A stretch of DNA of 64,000 nucleotides, taken from the NCBI RefSeq assembly GCF_000712295.1, contig NZ_JMKI01000026.1:1-64000 (forward strand), in the 5' to 3' direction. The notes beneath the pieces were generated by a model, which made no database searches, was not told the origin of the DNA, and saw only the letters and a program-made list of their open reading frames with translations. A program made the translations under genes and the position numbers. How positions within the stretch are numbered: the stretch's first letter is position 1; each line of letters opens with the position of its first letter. This stretch comes from Synergistes jonesii. Lineage in GTDB: Bacteria > Synergistota > Synergistia > Synergistales > Synergistaceae. This document shows positions 36,200-44,471 of the stretch, one piece after another.

Positions 36200-37684
36200 A
36201 TGTCAGAAATACAGACAAGCACGCTGAAGCGCTCCTTCGGCATGCGCGAAGCGGTAACGATCACAGTCGGTACCGTTATAGGCGTTGGGCTGTTCACGGT
36301 TGGGGCAAACGTCGTCGGCCTAATGGGAGCTTCGGTCATATTGGCGACGTTTGTCGCCATGATCGTCAGCGTATATCCCGCCCTGCTCTACGCGGAGATG
36401 GGCGCTGCGCTGCCTTACGCCGGCGGCACTTACAAGTACGCTGCGCTTGGCATCGGCAAACCTATGGGGATGCTGGCTGGGTGGAACTTCATCATCTCTC
36501 TGGTGGCGGTGACGAGCGGCGAAGCGATGGCCTTCAGCTTCTACTTTAAGGCCGTCTTCCACGTCTTCGGCTGCGAGCTGCCGATAAGCGACGTGTTCAT
36601 CGCCTGCTTTGTAGTCGGCGCCTTCATATACACCAACGTCCGCGGCGTCGAAATAACCGGCAGGCTGCAGAACGGATTTATGTTCTTCTTCTGGGGCGTC
36701 GCGCTCGTATGGTTCCTGATGATGATACCGAACGTCGATTTGCAGAATTACGTGCGCCTGCCTGAATACGTTGATTTCAAGCCGGCCGGATTCATCGGAT
36801 CCGTAGCGATGATCTGGTGGTGTTTCGCCGGCTTTGAAACTTGCTGCGCCATGGGAGAAGAGATCAAATACCCGCAGATAAATATACCTCGCGCCCTCTT
36901 CCTGGCCCCCTTTATCGTCTTTGCCGTAAACGCGGCGTTTCAGTGGTTTCTCGTTGGCATCGTGCCCACGGCGCAGCTCGGCGCGATCGCTTCGGCCGAC
37001 GCTCCCTACGCGGAGGCGATGAAGATCGCTGGGATCCTTGGCTTCCCGCTGCTTATGCTCGCGCTGGGCATCGCCTTTGGAGGAGACTTTTCTACTCTGA
37101 ACGCAAGCATCGCCGTTCCTCCGCGCTACCTGTTCACGATGGCGAGGGATGGGGCGGTGCCGCAAATATTCGCCAAGGTACATCCGAAGTACAAAACTCC
37201 GTATGTTTCCATCATAGCGCTCGGCACGCTCTCCATCGCACTGATAGCTACTGATTCGCTGATCTACATCGCATCTCTCAGCCTCTTTGCCGACCTGTTT
37301 TACTATGTGATTGGCATCGCCGCCGCCTTAGGCCTTCGGATCAAACATAAAGAGCTCAATCGTCCATACAGGGCGCCGGGAATAACGATAGGAGCGCCTG
37401 TCAGCGTACTTATCTATATTGTCATGATGACCCAGCTGCCTCCCGACGCGCTGCTTACAGGCATAGTTTGGTGCGCCCTCGGGCTTCTGATCTACTGCTT
37501 CTGCCGTAAAAGATATGCGGCGAATGAGGACGAGGCGCTGAGTTCGCAGATTTTGCTTGCAGAGACTCCTTCGGCGGAAGAGATGGAGAAGATGGACAGG
37601 GAATATAAGATATGGCGACGTATAGTGGCGGTTGCGGTAGTGATCGCAGCGGCTATCTACGCGTTGCCCTTCTCAATCGGCTGA
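36200..37684 (+). CDS. APC-family amino acid permease
   Basis: A 494-aa polytopic transporter with about twelve membrane helices. The first helix carries the unwound substrate-binding motif TVGTVIGVGLFTVG, followed by AEMGAALPYAGGTYKYAALGIGKPMGMLAGWN, the APC signature for helices 2-3. The substrate is not deducible; amino acid uptake or exchange is expected. It has its own promoter and AAAGGAG before the ATG, and no co-transcribed enzyme gene. It is related in architecture to the permease at 58591-60051. Confidence 0.88.
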   Translation: MSEIQTSTLKRSFGMREAVTITVGTVIGVGLFTVGANVVGLMGASVILATFVAMIVSVYPALLYAEMGAALPYAGGTYKYAALGIGKPMGMLAGWNFIISLVAVTSGEAMAFSFYFKAVFHVFGCELPISDVFIACFVVGAFIYTNVRGVEITGRLQNGFMFFFWGVALVWFLMMIPNVDLQNYVRLPEYVDFKPAGFIGSVAMIWWCFAGFETCCAMGEEIKYPQINIPRALFLAPFIVFAVNAAFQWFLVGIVPTAQLGAIASADAPYAEAMKIAGILGFPLLMLALGIAFGGDFSTLNASIAVPPRYLFTMARDGAVPQIFAKVHPKYKTPYVSIIALGTLSIALIATDSLIYIASLSLFADLFYYVIGIAAALGLRIKHKELNRPYRAPGITIGAPVSVLIYIVMMTQLPPDALLTGIVWCALGLLIYCFCRKRYAANEDEALSSQILLAETPSAEEMEKMDREYKIWRRIVAVAVVIAAAIYALPFSIG

Positions 37685-37887
37685 GAGGCATGTGGTAAAG
37701 CTATTGGCGCCCGCAGTTTGACTTGCAGGAGATATTTTCGCCGCCGCGGCCGTAAGCGCTGACAGCGGCGAGGTCGATCAGAGAAACATTGAGAGGGGAG
37801 CGCCTCGTCGCGGTCGAAGGCTGCCGTCTTCAAAGACAGGCTTTGGAATTATATTGAAGCACTCTATGGCCGAACGGCAGGTACGAG

Positions 37888-37908
37888 AGGGGGAAGAAAA
37901 TTCCCCCT
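37888..37908 (-). terminator. Possible terminator after ahpC
   Basis: AGGGGGAA and TTCCCCCT form an 8-bp stem with a 5-nt loop, 22 nt beyond the ahpC stop. No T-run follows on the minus strand, so efficiency is doubtful. No other gene is apparent in 37685-37929. Confidence 0.35.
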
Positions 37909-37929
37909 GCTCCTTTCTCTCTGATAAAG

Positions 37930-38493
37930 CTAAAGCTTCCCAACGAGAGTCGGATCGGGCTTCAGCGTGTCGTCGCCGGGCGTCCAAGCGGCGGGGCAGA
38001 CGCGGTCGCCGTACTTCGCGACGAACTGGCAGGCCTGAAGCTTTCTCAGAAGCTCCGCGGCGCTGCGTCCGACATTAGCGGCGCTGACCTCGTAGGCGCA
38101 GATTTTCCCCTGCGGGTTTACGATGAAGCTGCCGCGCTCGGCGAATCCTTTGTCTTCGTCCATCACGCCGAAATCTTTCGCGAGCTTCCCCGACGGGTCG
38201 GCGAGCATAGGGAATCTTATAGCCTTGATAGCCTCCGAAGCGTCATGCCACGCCTTGTGCGCGAAGTGCGTGTCGCAGGAGACTGAGTAGACCTCGCAGT
38301 CGGCCTCCTTGAATTCTTCGTAGCGGTCGGCGAGCTCCTTGAGTTCCGTCGGACATACAAATGAAAAATCGGCAGGATAGAAGAAAAATACTGCCCAGTG
38401 ACCGAGCACATCGTTCTTTACGATCGTCTTGAAGTCGTCTTCGTGGTACGCTTTTGTTGAAAAAGCCCCGATCTCTTTTCCGATAAGCGACAT
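37930..38493 (-). CDS. ahpC: Peroxiredoxin AhpC
   Basis: Typical 2-Cys peroxiredoxin (187 aa) that reduces hydrogen peroxide and alkyl hydroperoxides. The peroxidatic Cys is in FYPADFSFVCPTEL near residue 47 and the resolving Cys in GDRVCPAAW near 165. C-terminal sequence DPTLVGKL fits AhpC. No ahpF lies beside it. GAGGAGG stands 9-10 nt before the ATG. It starts about 70 bp downstream of tatD on the same strand. Confidence 0.95.
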   Translation of the reverse strand: MSLIGKEIGAFSTKAYHEDDFKTIVKNDVLGHWAVFFFYPADFSFVCPTELKELADRYEEFKEADCEVYSVSCDTHFAHKAWHDASEAIKAIRFPMLADPSGKLAKDFGVMDEDKGFAERGSFIVNPQGKICAYEVSAANVGRSAAELLRKLQACQFVAKYGDRVCPAAWTPGDDTLKPDPTLVGKL

Positions 38494-38564
38494 TTTTATT
38501 ACCTCCTCGAATCTGTTTTTACCATTTTATTCGATGGCGCGGCGCTTATGGAATTCGCGCCCCT

Positions 38565-39368
38565 CTATTTTATACGAAAAGCCCTTTCTCCGTTTTTCTT
38601 CACGATCTCCGCGAACTCTTCGAGAGGCAGGGCCTTGAGCATCGAAAGGTATTCGTAGACGCAGCGGACGAGGGCCGGCTCGTTGGGCTTTCCCCTGTGC
38701 CCTTGCGGCGCGAGGTAGGGAGAGTCCGTCTCGCATAAAATCTTCTCGATAGGCGCGTTCATCGCAATCTCGCGTAGAATTTTATTTTTCGGATAGGTCA
38801 CCGGCCCGGCGAAAGAGAGGTAAAAGCCCATTTCGAGGGCCCGCCGCGCCTCGTCGGCGTTTCCGGAGAAGCAGTGAACGACGCCGCCTGCTCTCTCAGC
38901 GCCGCATTCGCGCATTATCGCCAAAAGCTCTGCGTTGGCGTCGCCTCGGGATTTGTCCTGGGCGTCGCGGACATGTATGACTATCGGCTTGTTTATCTTC
39001 GCGGCAAGCTCGATCTGTTCGGCTAAGATTCTGCGCTGGACCCCGCGCGGCGAAATGTCGTAGAAATAGTCGAGCCCGATCTCGCCGATCGCGAGCACCC
39101 TTTCGCTTCCTGCGATATCCTCTATAGCGGAGAGGTAGTCGGAAGACGCGTTCTTCGCCTCGTGAGGATGCACGCCGGCGAGCGCGTAAATCTCCGGCGC
39201 GTCTCTCTGCCTTTCGGCGAGCTCTGCGGCTTCGCGGCTCGACGCCTCGTCGGCCGACGCGAAAATCATGCGTTTCACGTCGTTTGCCGCAGCGTTTGCG
39301 AAGAGCTCCGAAAGGCCGCCGGGAAAATATTCTCTGTTCAGATGGCAATGTGTGTCGGTTAAAAACAT
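38565..39368 (-). CDS. tatD: TatD-family metal-dependent deoxyribonuclease
   Basis: A 267-aa TIM-barrel hydrolase with the complete metal set: TDTHCHLN at the N-terminus, IGEIGLDYFYD, VIHVRDA, VVHCFSG and CETDSPYLAPQGHRGKPNEP. Family members are 3'-5' exonucleases or D-aminoacyl-tRNA/DNA-processing enzymes. Upstream in-frame codons exist, but AAAGGAA before the ATG at 39368 fixes the start. Confidence 0.93.
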   Translation of the reverse strand: MFLTDTHCHLNREYFPGGLSELFANAAANDVKRMIFASADEASSREAAELAERQRDAPEIYALAGVHPHEAKNASSDYLSAIEDIAGSERVLAIGEIGLDYFYDISPRGVQRRILAEQIELAAKINKPIVIHVRDAQDKSRGDANAELLAIMRECGAERAGGVVHCFSGNADEARRALEMGFYLSFAGPVTYPKNKILREIAMNAPIEKILCETDSPYLAPQGHRGKPNEPALVRCVYEYLSMLKALPLEEFAEIVKKNGERAFRIK

Positions 39369-39481
39369 CAAAAATTCCTTTCGTCGATAAACGCTTACGC
39401 ACAGCTGCAATTATACAGCCAAGCGGGCGCTTTGGTTGACGGGATGGGATTAAATCGGTCGGGCGAATGTTGCGAAAAAAT

Positions 39482-39510
39482 TTGACGTATCACTGTAAAT
39501 GTCGTAGAAT
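39482..39510 (+). promoter_or_regulatory. Promoter for ferredoxin-tRNA unit
   Basis: TTGACG (39482-39487) and TAGAAT (39505-39510), 17 bp apart, 30 bp before the ferredoxin start. Confidence 0.65.
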
Positions 39511-39539
39511 ACGTCCTTGTGGAAGGGAGATGACGCGCT

Positions 39540-39719
39540 TTGCCCATCAAAGTTAATTTTGACGACTGCATCGGCTGCGGCGTCTGCGCGGAGCTTTCTC
39601 CGGACAATTTCAAGCTTGACGAGGATGAAGGAAAGACGACGGTTATAAACGCCGAAGCCTCCACTTCAGCGAAAGAAGCGGCTGACAGTTGTCCAGTCTC
39701 CGCTATCACGGCGGACTAA
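39540..39719 (+). CDS. Single-cluster [4Fe-4S] ferredoxin
   Basis: A 59-aa protein with DDCIGCGVCAELSPDNF (CxxCxxC) and a remote CPVSAI, the ligand set of a one-cluster ferredoxin. The N-terminal PIKVNFD and acidic surface fit an electron carrier of anaerobic metabolism. Start is TTG (39540) after GGAAGGGAG; an ATG at 39530 is out of frame. It is followed 15 bp later by a tRNA gene, probably in the same transcript. Confidence 0.85.
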   Translation: MPIKVNFDDCIGCGVCAELSPDNFKLDEDEGKTTVINAEASTSAKEAADSCPVSAITAD

Positions 39720-39734
39720 AGGCTCACACAGCGA

Positions 39735-39811
39735 GGGCCCATAGCTCAATTGGTTAGAGCTCCCGGCTCATAACCGGATGGTTTCAGGTTCGATTCCTGA
39801 TGGGCCCACCA
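39735..39811 (+). tRNA. tRNA with CAU anticodon (elongator Met or Ile2)
   Basis: Acceptor GGGCCCA pairs with TGGGCCC, followed by A and encoded CCA. The D arm is GCTCAATTGGTTAGAGC, the anticodon loop CTCATAA gives CAT, and the T arm is CAGGTTCGATTCCTG. The paired first base excludes the initiator tRNA. Whether C34 is lysidine-modified (Ile2) or it is Met cannot be read from the gene alone. Confidence 0.9.
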
Positions 39812-39823
39812 GAATTCTCCGAC

Positions 39824-39848
39824 CCCGCCTCTTGAAGGCGGGATTTTT
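39824..39848 (+). terminator. Intrinsic terminator after the CAU tRNA
   Basis: CCCGCCT/AGGCGGG stem with loop CTTGA followed by ATTTTTGTT. Confidence 0.85.
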
Positions 39849-39849
39849 G

Positions 39850-42339
39850 TTATCTGTCGTTTTTCCTTTTGAACCATTTAACTATTTCCCACCAGAACGT
39901 CGCGCAGGCGGCGATCAAAAGAGCGGCGGCGAATTCCGCGGGGCTCAACGGCTTGAGCTTTGCGGGGCGCGCCGCCTGCGGCAGCAGAGAAAGCGCCGTC
40001 AGGCATAGCAGGACGCCGGCGTTCACGAGCCACGCGATCATATCGGTAGAGGCGCTTTTTCCGGCGAAAGCGAAGTCTTTATCGGAGCGGTTGACGTAGA
40101 CGAGAAAGAGGTTAGAGAGCACGAGCACCGTCAGGAAGAAGGTCCTCGCGTGCTCGGCTCCTCCTCTTGGAAGCGCCGCGCAGTAGGAGTCGAACGCGGC
40201 GGCGAAAATCGCCGATCCCTGGGCGAGCGCCTTGCCGAGCAGTTTGGCGGTGATTATCGGCGCGCCGGTCTGTCGCGGCGGCCTCTCCATTATGTCGCGC
40301 TCCTCGGGCTGGCGTTCGAAGACGATCGAACAAGTCGGATCGATTATCAATTCGAGCAGGGCGACGTGCAGCGGCGCGAGCACCGCCGGAAGCGCGAGCA
40401 GCGGCGCGGCGAGAGCCGATAGCGCGATCGGGATGTGAATCACGAGGATGTATTCCATAGCCTTTCTGATGTTGTCGTAGATGCGGCGTCCGTCGCGTAT
40501 AGTGCGGACGATTGTGGAGAAGTCGTCGTCGAGCAGAACCATGTCGGCCGCTTCACGCGCGACGTCAGTGCCGCGTCCTCCCATCGCTATTCCTATGTCC
40601 GCGTATTTGAGCGCCGGCGCGTCGTTGACACCGTCGCCGGTCATCGCGACTACTTCGCCGCGCGAACGCAGCGCGCTGACTATGCGCATCTTTCCGCGCG
40701 GCAGCACGCGCGAGAAGATCGTCACATCACCGAGCTTTTCGTCGAGTTCGTCCGGGCTCATTTTTTCGAGTTCTTCGCCGTTTATCATCACGTGCTCCTT
40801 CTCGCCGCAGCCGAGCCCTATGTCGTGCGCTATGCGGTGGGCGGTGACGCTGTTGTCCCCGGTTATCATGACGACGCGCACTCCGGCGCTGCCGCATGCT
40901 TTGATCGATTCTGCGACGTTCCTGCGCGGCGGATCGGAGAAGGCGGCGAGCCCCGCCAGGCGGAAGCGGCATTCGTTCATTTTTTCGGGGATGCCGCACA
41001 TCTCGTCGTTGTAGGCGACCGCGAGCACACGGCAGCCGGCCTCGGCGAGGCGTCTTTGTTCGCGCGAAGCCGCCTGCCGTTCGCTGTCGCTGAGGGCGCA
41101 GAGGGCAAGTATATTTTCCGGCGAGCCCTTCGCGGCGGCCGTTATTTTTCCTTTGTACGACCAGACGTGGCACATCATCCGCGATTCTGACGAGAAGGGG
41201 TATTCGTGCAGCAGACGTTGCCCCTGCAGCAACTTTACGTTGATGTTTCTTTTCAGCGCCTCGTCGAGCACGGCGCGCTCCATCGGGTCGTAAGGGTCCG
41301 TCTCAGAAGCCAGCACGGATACCTCGGCGAGTTTTTTGACGGAGGTTCCTGCGAGCGGGACGAATTCCTTGAGCGACATGCGGTTTTCGGTGAGGGTACC
41401 GGTCTTGTCGACGCATAGCACCGTAACGGCGCCGAGCGTCTCGACGGACGGGATGCGCCTTATCAGCGCGCTGCGCTTCGCGAGCCTCCAGGCGCCGAGC
41501 GCGAGGAAGACGGTGAGCACGACGGGGAATTCCTCCGGGATCGTCGCCATCGCTATCGTTACTCCGGCGAGCACGGCGTCTATCGGGCTGCTCCCGCGGT
41601 AATAGGTCGCCGCTATCACGAACGCGAGCATCAGCATGCTGAAAAGGGAGCAGTCGCGCACGAGGCGGCGCGTCTGCCTTTCGAGCGGCGTAGGACGCTC
41701 CGGGGCGCTTGCGACGTCGGAAGCTATCTTGCCGTACTCCGTGCGCGCGCCGGTGTCGAGCACGCGCACTACCGCGCGTCCAGCGACTGCATTCGTCCCC
41801 GCGTAGCAGCGGTCCGTGCGCCAAACGCCGCCGCCCTCCGCCGGCGCGCAGCTCTTCCAGACTATATCCGACTCGCCGGTCAGCGCCGATTCGTCGACGC
41901 CGAAACCGTCGTTTTCGAGTATCTCTCCGTCGGCCGCGACGCGTTTACCCTCCGATACGACGATTATATCTCCGGGAACTAAATCCTCCGAAGCGATCTC
42001 GACCGTATATCCGCCGCGACGCGCCGTGACCTTCGGAGAGGAGAGCGATTTCAGCGTTTCCAGCGTTTTATCGGTCTTCCACTCTTGGTATATGTTTATC
42101 GCGCTCATGAATATCACAAACGCGAGCATGACGGCGCCGTCGCGCGGCTCGCCGAGCAGGAAGTAGATGCACGCCGCGCCGGTCAGCAGCAGGAATATCG
42201 GCTCAAGAAAGGACTTGAGTGCCTTTTTCAGGCGGCTCTCCCTTTCGCCGTCGACAAAGCTGTTGCTGCCGTATTTTGCGCGGCGTCTGAGCACTTCCTG
42301 CTCATCCAGCCCGTGATATTTTTCATTTATCTCTGTCAT
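39850..42339 (-). CDS. P2-type cation-transporting ATPase, probably transition-metal efflux
   Basis: An 829-aa P-type ATPase with phosphorylation motif VLCVDKTGTLTEN, actuator TGES in LTGESDIVWK, and hinge TGDGVNDAPALKYADIGIAMG. The fourth membrane helix has IPEEFPVV where Ca2+ pumps have PEGLP. The sixth helix reads ELIIDPTCSIVFE rather than the NxxTDG Ca2+-site motif. This subgroup is often labelled calcium-transporting, but the leader upstream looks like a NiCo (czcD) riboswitch, which points to export of Co2+, Ni2+ or Fe2+. That assignment is inference from regulation and altered ion-site residues. No N-terminal heavy-metal-binding domain is present. The start at 42339 lies about 50 nt after the leader terminator. 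Confidence 0.88.
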   Translation of the reverse strand: MTEINEKYHGLDEQEVLRRRAKYGSNSFVDGERESRLKKALKSFLEPIFLLLTGAACIYFLLGEPRDGAVMLAFVIFMSAINIYQEWKTDKTLETLKSLSSPKVTARRGGYTVEIASEDLVPGDIIVVSEGKRVAADGEILENDGFGVDESALTGESDIVWKSCAPAEGGGVWRTDRCYAGTNAVAGRAVVRVLDTGARTEYGKIASDVASAPERPTPLERQTRRLVRDCSLFSMLMLAFVIAATYYRGSSPIDAVLAGVTIAMATIPEEFPVVLTVFLALGAWRLAKRSALIRRIPSVETLGAVTVLCVDKTGTLTENRMSLKEFVPLAGTSVKKLAEVSVLASETDPYDPMERAVLDEALKRNINVKLLQGQRLLHEYPFSSESRMMCHVWSYKGKITAAAKGSPENILALCALSDSERQAASREQRRLAEAGCRVLAVAYNDEMCGIPEKMNECRFRLAGLAAFSDPPRRNVAESIKACGSAGVRVVMITGDNSVTAHRIAHDIGLGCGEKEHVMINGEELEKMSPDELDEKLGDVTIFSRVLPRGKMRIVSALRSRGEVVAMTGDGVNDAPALKYADIGIAMGGRGTDVAREAADMVLLDDDFSTIVRTIRDGRRIYDNIRKAMEYILVIHIPIALSALAAPLLALPAVLAPLHVALLELIIDPTCSIVFERQPEERDIMERPPRQTGAPIITAKLLGKALAQGSAIFAAAFDSYCAALPRGGAEHARTFFLTVLVLSNLFLVYVNRSDKDFAFAGKSASTDMIAWLVNAGVLLCLTALSLLPQAARPAKLKPLSPAEFAAALLIAACATFWWEIVKWFKRKNDR

Positions 42340-42386
42340 TTGTCCCTCGCCTCGTGATGCGCGGCCGCATGTATTTGCATGAAAAT

Positions 42387-42425
42387 GCGGCCCGCGGAAT
42401 CGTTTTTAACGGTCCCACGGGCCGC
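42387..42425 (-). terminator. Riboswitch expression-platform terminator
   Basis: On the minus strand the arms 42425-42408 and 42404-42387 pair over 18 positions with two G-U pairs and one C-A mismatch, loop AAA, then ATTTTC. The wobble pairs form only in minus-strand RNA, so this is the transcribed strand. The 5' arm contains the P4 and P1 strands of the adjoining aptamer, making the two folds mutually exclusive. Confidence 0.75.
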
Positions 42426-42526
42426 GAATTTTATCCGCCCGCTGCCGGGTTGTCGTCCCGGCCCAGCCGCACGCCTTCGCCGACTTCAGAAATATCCGAA
42501 CCGCCGGCGGGAGTCGCCTGCTCCAT
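42409..42526 (-). promoter_or_regulatory. NiCo (czcD-type) riboswitch aptamer
   Basis: Read 5'-3' on the minus strand: AGCAGGCG (42522-42515); P2 hairpin with arms 42509-42503/42484-42478 and inner stem TTCGG/CTGAA; GCGGCTGGGC ending at 42461; P3 hairpin 42461-42457/42449-42445; GGCAGC (42446-42441); P4 42441-42437/42422-42418; and TGGGAC (42417-42412). The order and the conserved joining segments (GCAGGC, GCYGGGC, GCARC, TGGGAC) match my recollection of the NiCo riboswitch, whose G-rich internal loops bind Co2+/Ni2+ and reportedly Fe2+. P1 is short (ATGG/CCGT). Ligand binding would sequester the terminator's 5' arm and switch the ATPase gene on. A covariance-model search would decide. Confidence 0.7.
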
Positions 42527-42541
42527 GTTTAATTGAACAAC

Positions 42542-42570
42542 ATTCTAAATTAAGGGCGCCCTGTTGTCAA
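42542..42570 (-). promoter_or_regulatory. Promoter of the riboswitch-P-type ATPase unit
   Basis: Consensus TTGACA (42570-42565) and TAGAAT (42547-42542) with a 17-bp spacer. The spacer contains the 10-bp palindrome AGGGCGCCCT. Transcription would begin near 42535, just before the aptamer. Confidence 0.75.
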
Positions 42571-42587
42571 ATTCTGACGACTTTACA

Positions 42588-43703
42588 TCAGCGCATCGCC
42601 GCCGCGGGCTGCCTCCTCGCGTCGCGCTCTCGCGTCATCAGCAGCTGAAATACTTGAACGCCGCGCGCTCGGAAGACTCCGGCGCAGCATAAGAGGTAAT
42701 ACTCCCACATGCGGCGGAAGCGCTCGCCGTATTTATCCGCGAAGGCTGGCCACGCTTTTATGAAATTCCTGTACCAGCAGAGCAGCGTTTTGTCGTAATT
42801 ATCGCAGAGGTTTTGCAGATCCTCTATCACGAAGAGCCCTTCGGCGGAAGAGCTCATCTGGGCGATTGACGGCAGAGCGCCGTTCGGGAAGATATATTTA
42901 TTCAGCCACGGGTCGCAGTTCAGCCCTGACGCGTTCGAGCCTATCGTGTGCAGTAGAAAGAGGCCGTCCTTTCTCAGCACGCGGTGCGCGGTCTCCATAT
43001 AGGCGCGGAAATTTTTCTGCCCGACGTGCTCGAACATGCCGACGGAGATGATCTTGTCGTACTCTCCTTTTATTTCGCGGTAGTCGCAGTCGATGAATTC
43101 GACCGGCAGGCCTTTGCACTCTTCGCGCGCGAACGCGAGCTGCTCTTTGGAAATGTTCACGCCTGTGACGCGGCAGCCGTAACGCAGCGCCATGTACTTT
43201 GCAAGGCCTCCCCAGCCGCAGCCTATGTCGAGCAGGTTGTCTCCCTTTCTGAGCTCGAGCTTCTTTGCGATCAGCTCAAGCTTGTTTACCTGCGCCTGGG
43301 CAAGGTCGTCTGTGTCCTTGAAATACGCGCAGCTGTACTGATGCAGCGGGTCGAGGAAGGAGAAGAAGAAGTCGTTCCCAATGTCGTAATGCCCTTCGGC
43401 TACTATACGGCTGCGGGAACGCGACTGAAGGTTCAGCAACTTAGCGGGGAGGAAAAGCAGCGCATAGCGCGGACTCCCCTTGATGTCGTATTCTACGCCG
43501 CATTTCAGGATGCGGCAGAGCAGTTCGTCAACGCGGCGGCAGTTCCACCATCCGTCCATATAGCTCTCTCCGAGGCCGAGGCTCTTTTCCGCGATGACGC
43601 GGTGGTAAAAGCCGTCATTGACGATCTGCGGGTCCCACTCGTGCGGCCCGTTAAACTCTATGCCGACGCTTGCCAGCCTTTGCTGGACAATTTTTGGAAA
43701 CAT
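42588..43703 (-). CDS. cfa: Cyclopropane-fatty-acyl-phospholipid synthase
   Basis: SAM-dependent enzyme that methylenates unsaturated acyl chains of membrane phospholipids. Visible motifs: YDIGNDFFFSFLDPLHQYSCAYF (bicarbonate/substrate region), LLDIGCGWGGLAKYMA (SAM motif I), VTGVNISKEQLAFA, and ISVGMFEHVGQKNF. At 371 aa it is close to E. coli Cfa. A GTG at 43712 is in frame, but the ATG at 43703, 7 nt after GAGGT, is preferred. A TATAAT at 43784-43779 and the dyad TTTCTTTGACAAAGAAA just upstream mark the promoter region. Confidence 0.94.
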   Translation of the reverse strand: MFPKIVQQRLASVGIEFNGPHEWDPQIVNDGFYHRVIAEKSLGLGESYMDGWWNCRRVDELLCRILKCGVEYDIKGSPRYALLFLPAKLLNLQSRSRSRIVAEGHYDIGNDFFFSFLDPLHQYSCAYFKDTDDLAQAQVNKLELIAKKLELRKGDNLLDIGCGWGGLAKYMALRYGCRVTGVNISKEQLAFAREECKGLPVEFIDCDYREIKGEYDKIISVGMFEHVGQKNFRAYMETAHRVLRKDGLFLLHTIGSNASGLNCDPWLNKYIFPNGALPSIAQMSSSAEGLFVIEDLQNLCDNYDKTLLCWYRNFIKAWPAFADKYGERFRRMWEYYLLCCAGVFRARGVQVFQLLMTRERDARRQPAAAMR

Positions 43704-43778
43704 GTATCTCACCTCTGTATTCGCTTCGGTACTTTCGGCGCGCGGCAGCGCTGCCTCAAATATCAGTCATTTGAATAT

Positions 43779-43803
43779 ATTATAGCTTTCTTTGTCAAAG
43801 AAA
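43779..43803 (-). promoter_or_regulatory. cfa promoter region with dyad
   Basis: Minus-strand TATAAT (43784-43779) is preceded by the perfect inverted repeat TTTCTTTGACAAAGAAA (43803-43787), which covers the spacer and could be an operator. No well-spaced -35 is evident, consistent with activator or alternative sigma control. Confidence 0.4.
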
Positions 43804-43872
43804 AAAAGTGAAAGTCGATAAGTAAAATGATTTAAATGTATCAAAAGTAAATTAAGCGCACGCGTCGACTCT

Positions 43873-43901
43873 TTTACAACGGAACGATTTTGTTATATAC
43901 T
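43873..43901 (+). promoter_or_regulatory. Promoter for the DUF486 gene
   Basis: TTTACA (43873-43878) and TATACT (43896-43901) with a 17-bp spacer, 79 bp before the ATG. Confidence 0.5.
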
Positions 43902-43979
43902 GCCTCTGCTGATTTTTCGCGACGTCGGTGCTGGCGCGCGGGATCAATTTTTGCCGCAAAGCGGCGAAGGGGTACTTTA

Positions 43980-44324
43980 ATGCTGAAATACGTCTATCCG
44001 ATAGCGCTGCTTTTCGTTTCAAACATATTTATGACCTTCGCGTGGTACGGGCATCTGAAATATATCGGCACAAAGCCGCTGATAATGGCGATACTCGTCA
44101 GCTGGGGCGTCGCGTTTTTCGAATACTGCTTCCAGGTGCCGGCGAACCGCATGGGGCGTCTCGTTTATACACTGCCACAGCTAAAGATAATGCAGGAAGT
44201 GATCACGATGACGATTTTCGCGGGCTTTTCCGTCTTCGTCATGAAGGAGAAGCTTTCGTTGAATTACCTGTTCGCGGCTCTGTGCATGGTCGGTGCCGTC
44301 TTTTTTATTTTCAGAGGGAACTGA
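43980..44324 (+). CDS. DUF486 / DMT-superfamily small membrane protein
   Basis: A 114-aa protein with four hydrophobic helices. The motif FMTFAWYGHLKY, AILVSWGVAFFEYCFQVPANR, and QLKIMQEVITMTIFAGFSVFVMKEKLS are characteristic of DUF486, a family related to small drug/metabolite transporters. The substrate is unknown. GAAGGGG before the ATG supports the start; an upstream in-frame ATG at 43890 lacks this. Confidence 0.85.
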   Translation: MLKYVYPIALLFVSNIFMTFAWYGHLKYIGTKPLIMAILVSWGVAFFEYCFQVPANRMGRLVYTLPQLKIMQEVITMTIFAGFSVFVMKEKLSLNYLFAALCMVGAVFFIFRGN

Positions 44325-44471
44325 GTCGTCCTCTTCGGCGCGCGGCCGGCAGAAGCCTATCGGGTATTCTGCTTTCGTATAAGAAAACCGCAGCCGCCGA
44401 CGAATTTTTTCGCTTGGTTTATAGGATAAAAGAGGCTGAAAAATCCACGAGCTTCTGCGGGCGGAAAATAA

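Noticed and set aside
37720-37820. Minus-strand frame ending CKSNCGRQ downstream of ahpC
   Set aside because: The open stretch is about 40 codons with no start codon or ribosome-binding site; not enough for a gene.
39735-39811. CAU tRNA as initiator tRNA-fMet
   Set aside because: The first acceptor base pair is a normal G-C; initiators have an unpaired C1-A72 position. The anticodon stem also lacks three consecutive G-C pairs.
42431-42526. A 31-codon ATG frame on the minus strand, after a strong promoter and just before a terminator
   Set aside because: No ribosome-binding site precedes it, and it coincides with the conserved segments and hairpins of the putative NiCo aptamer, which explain the sequence better than a peptide.
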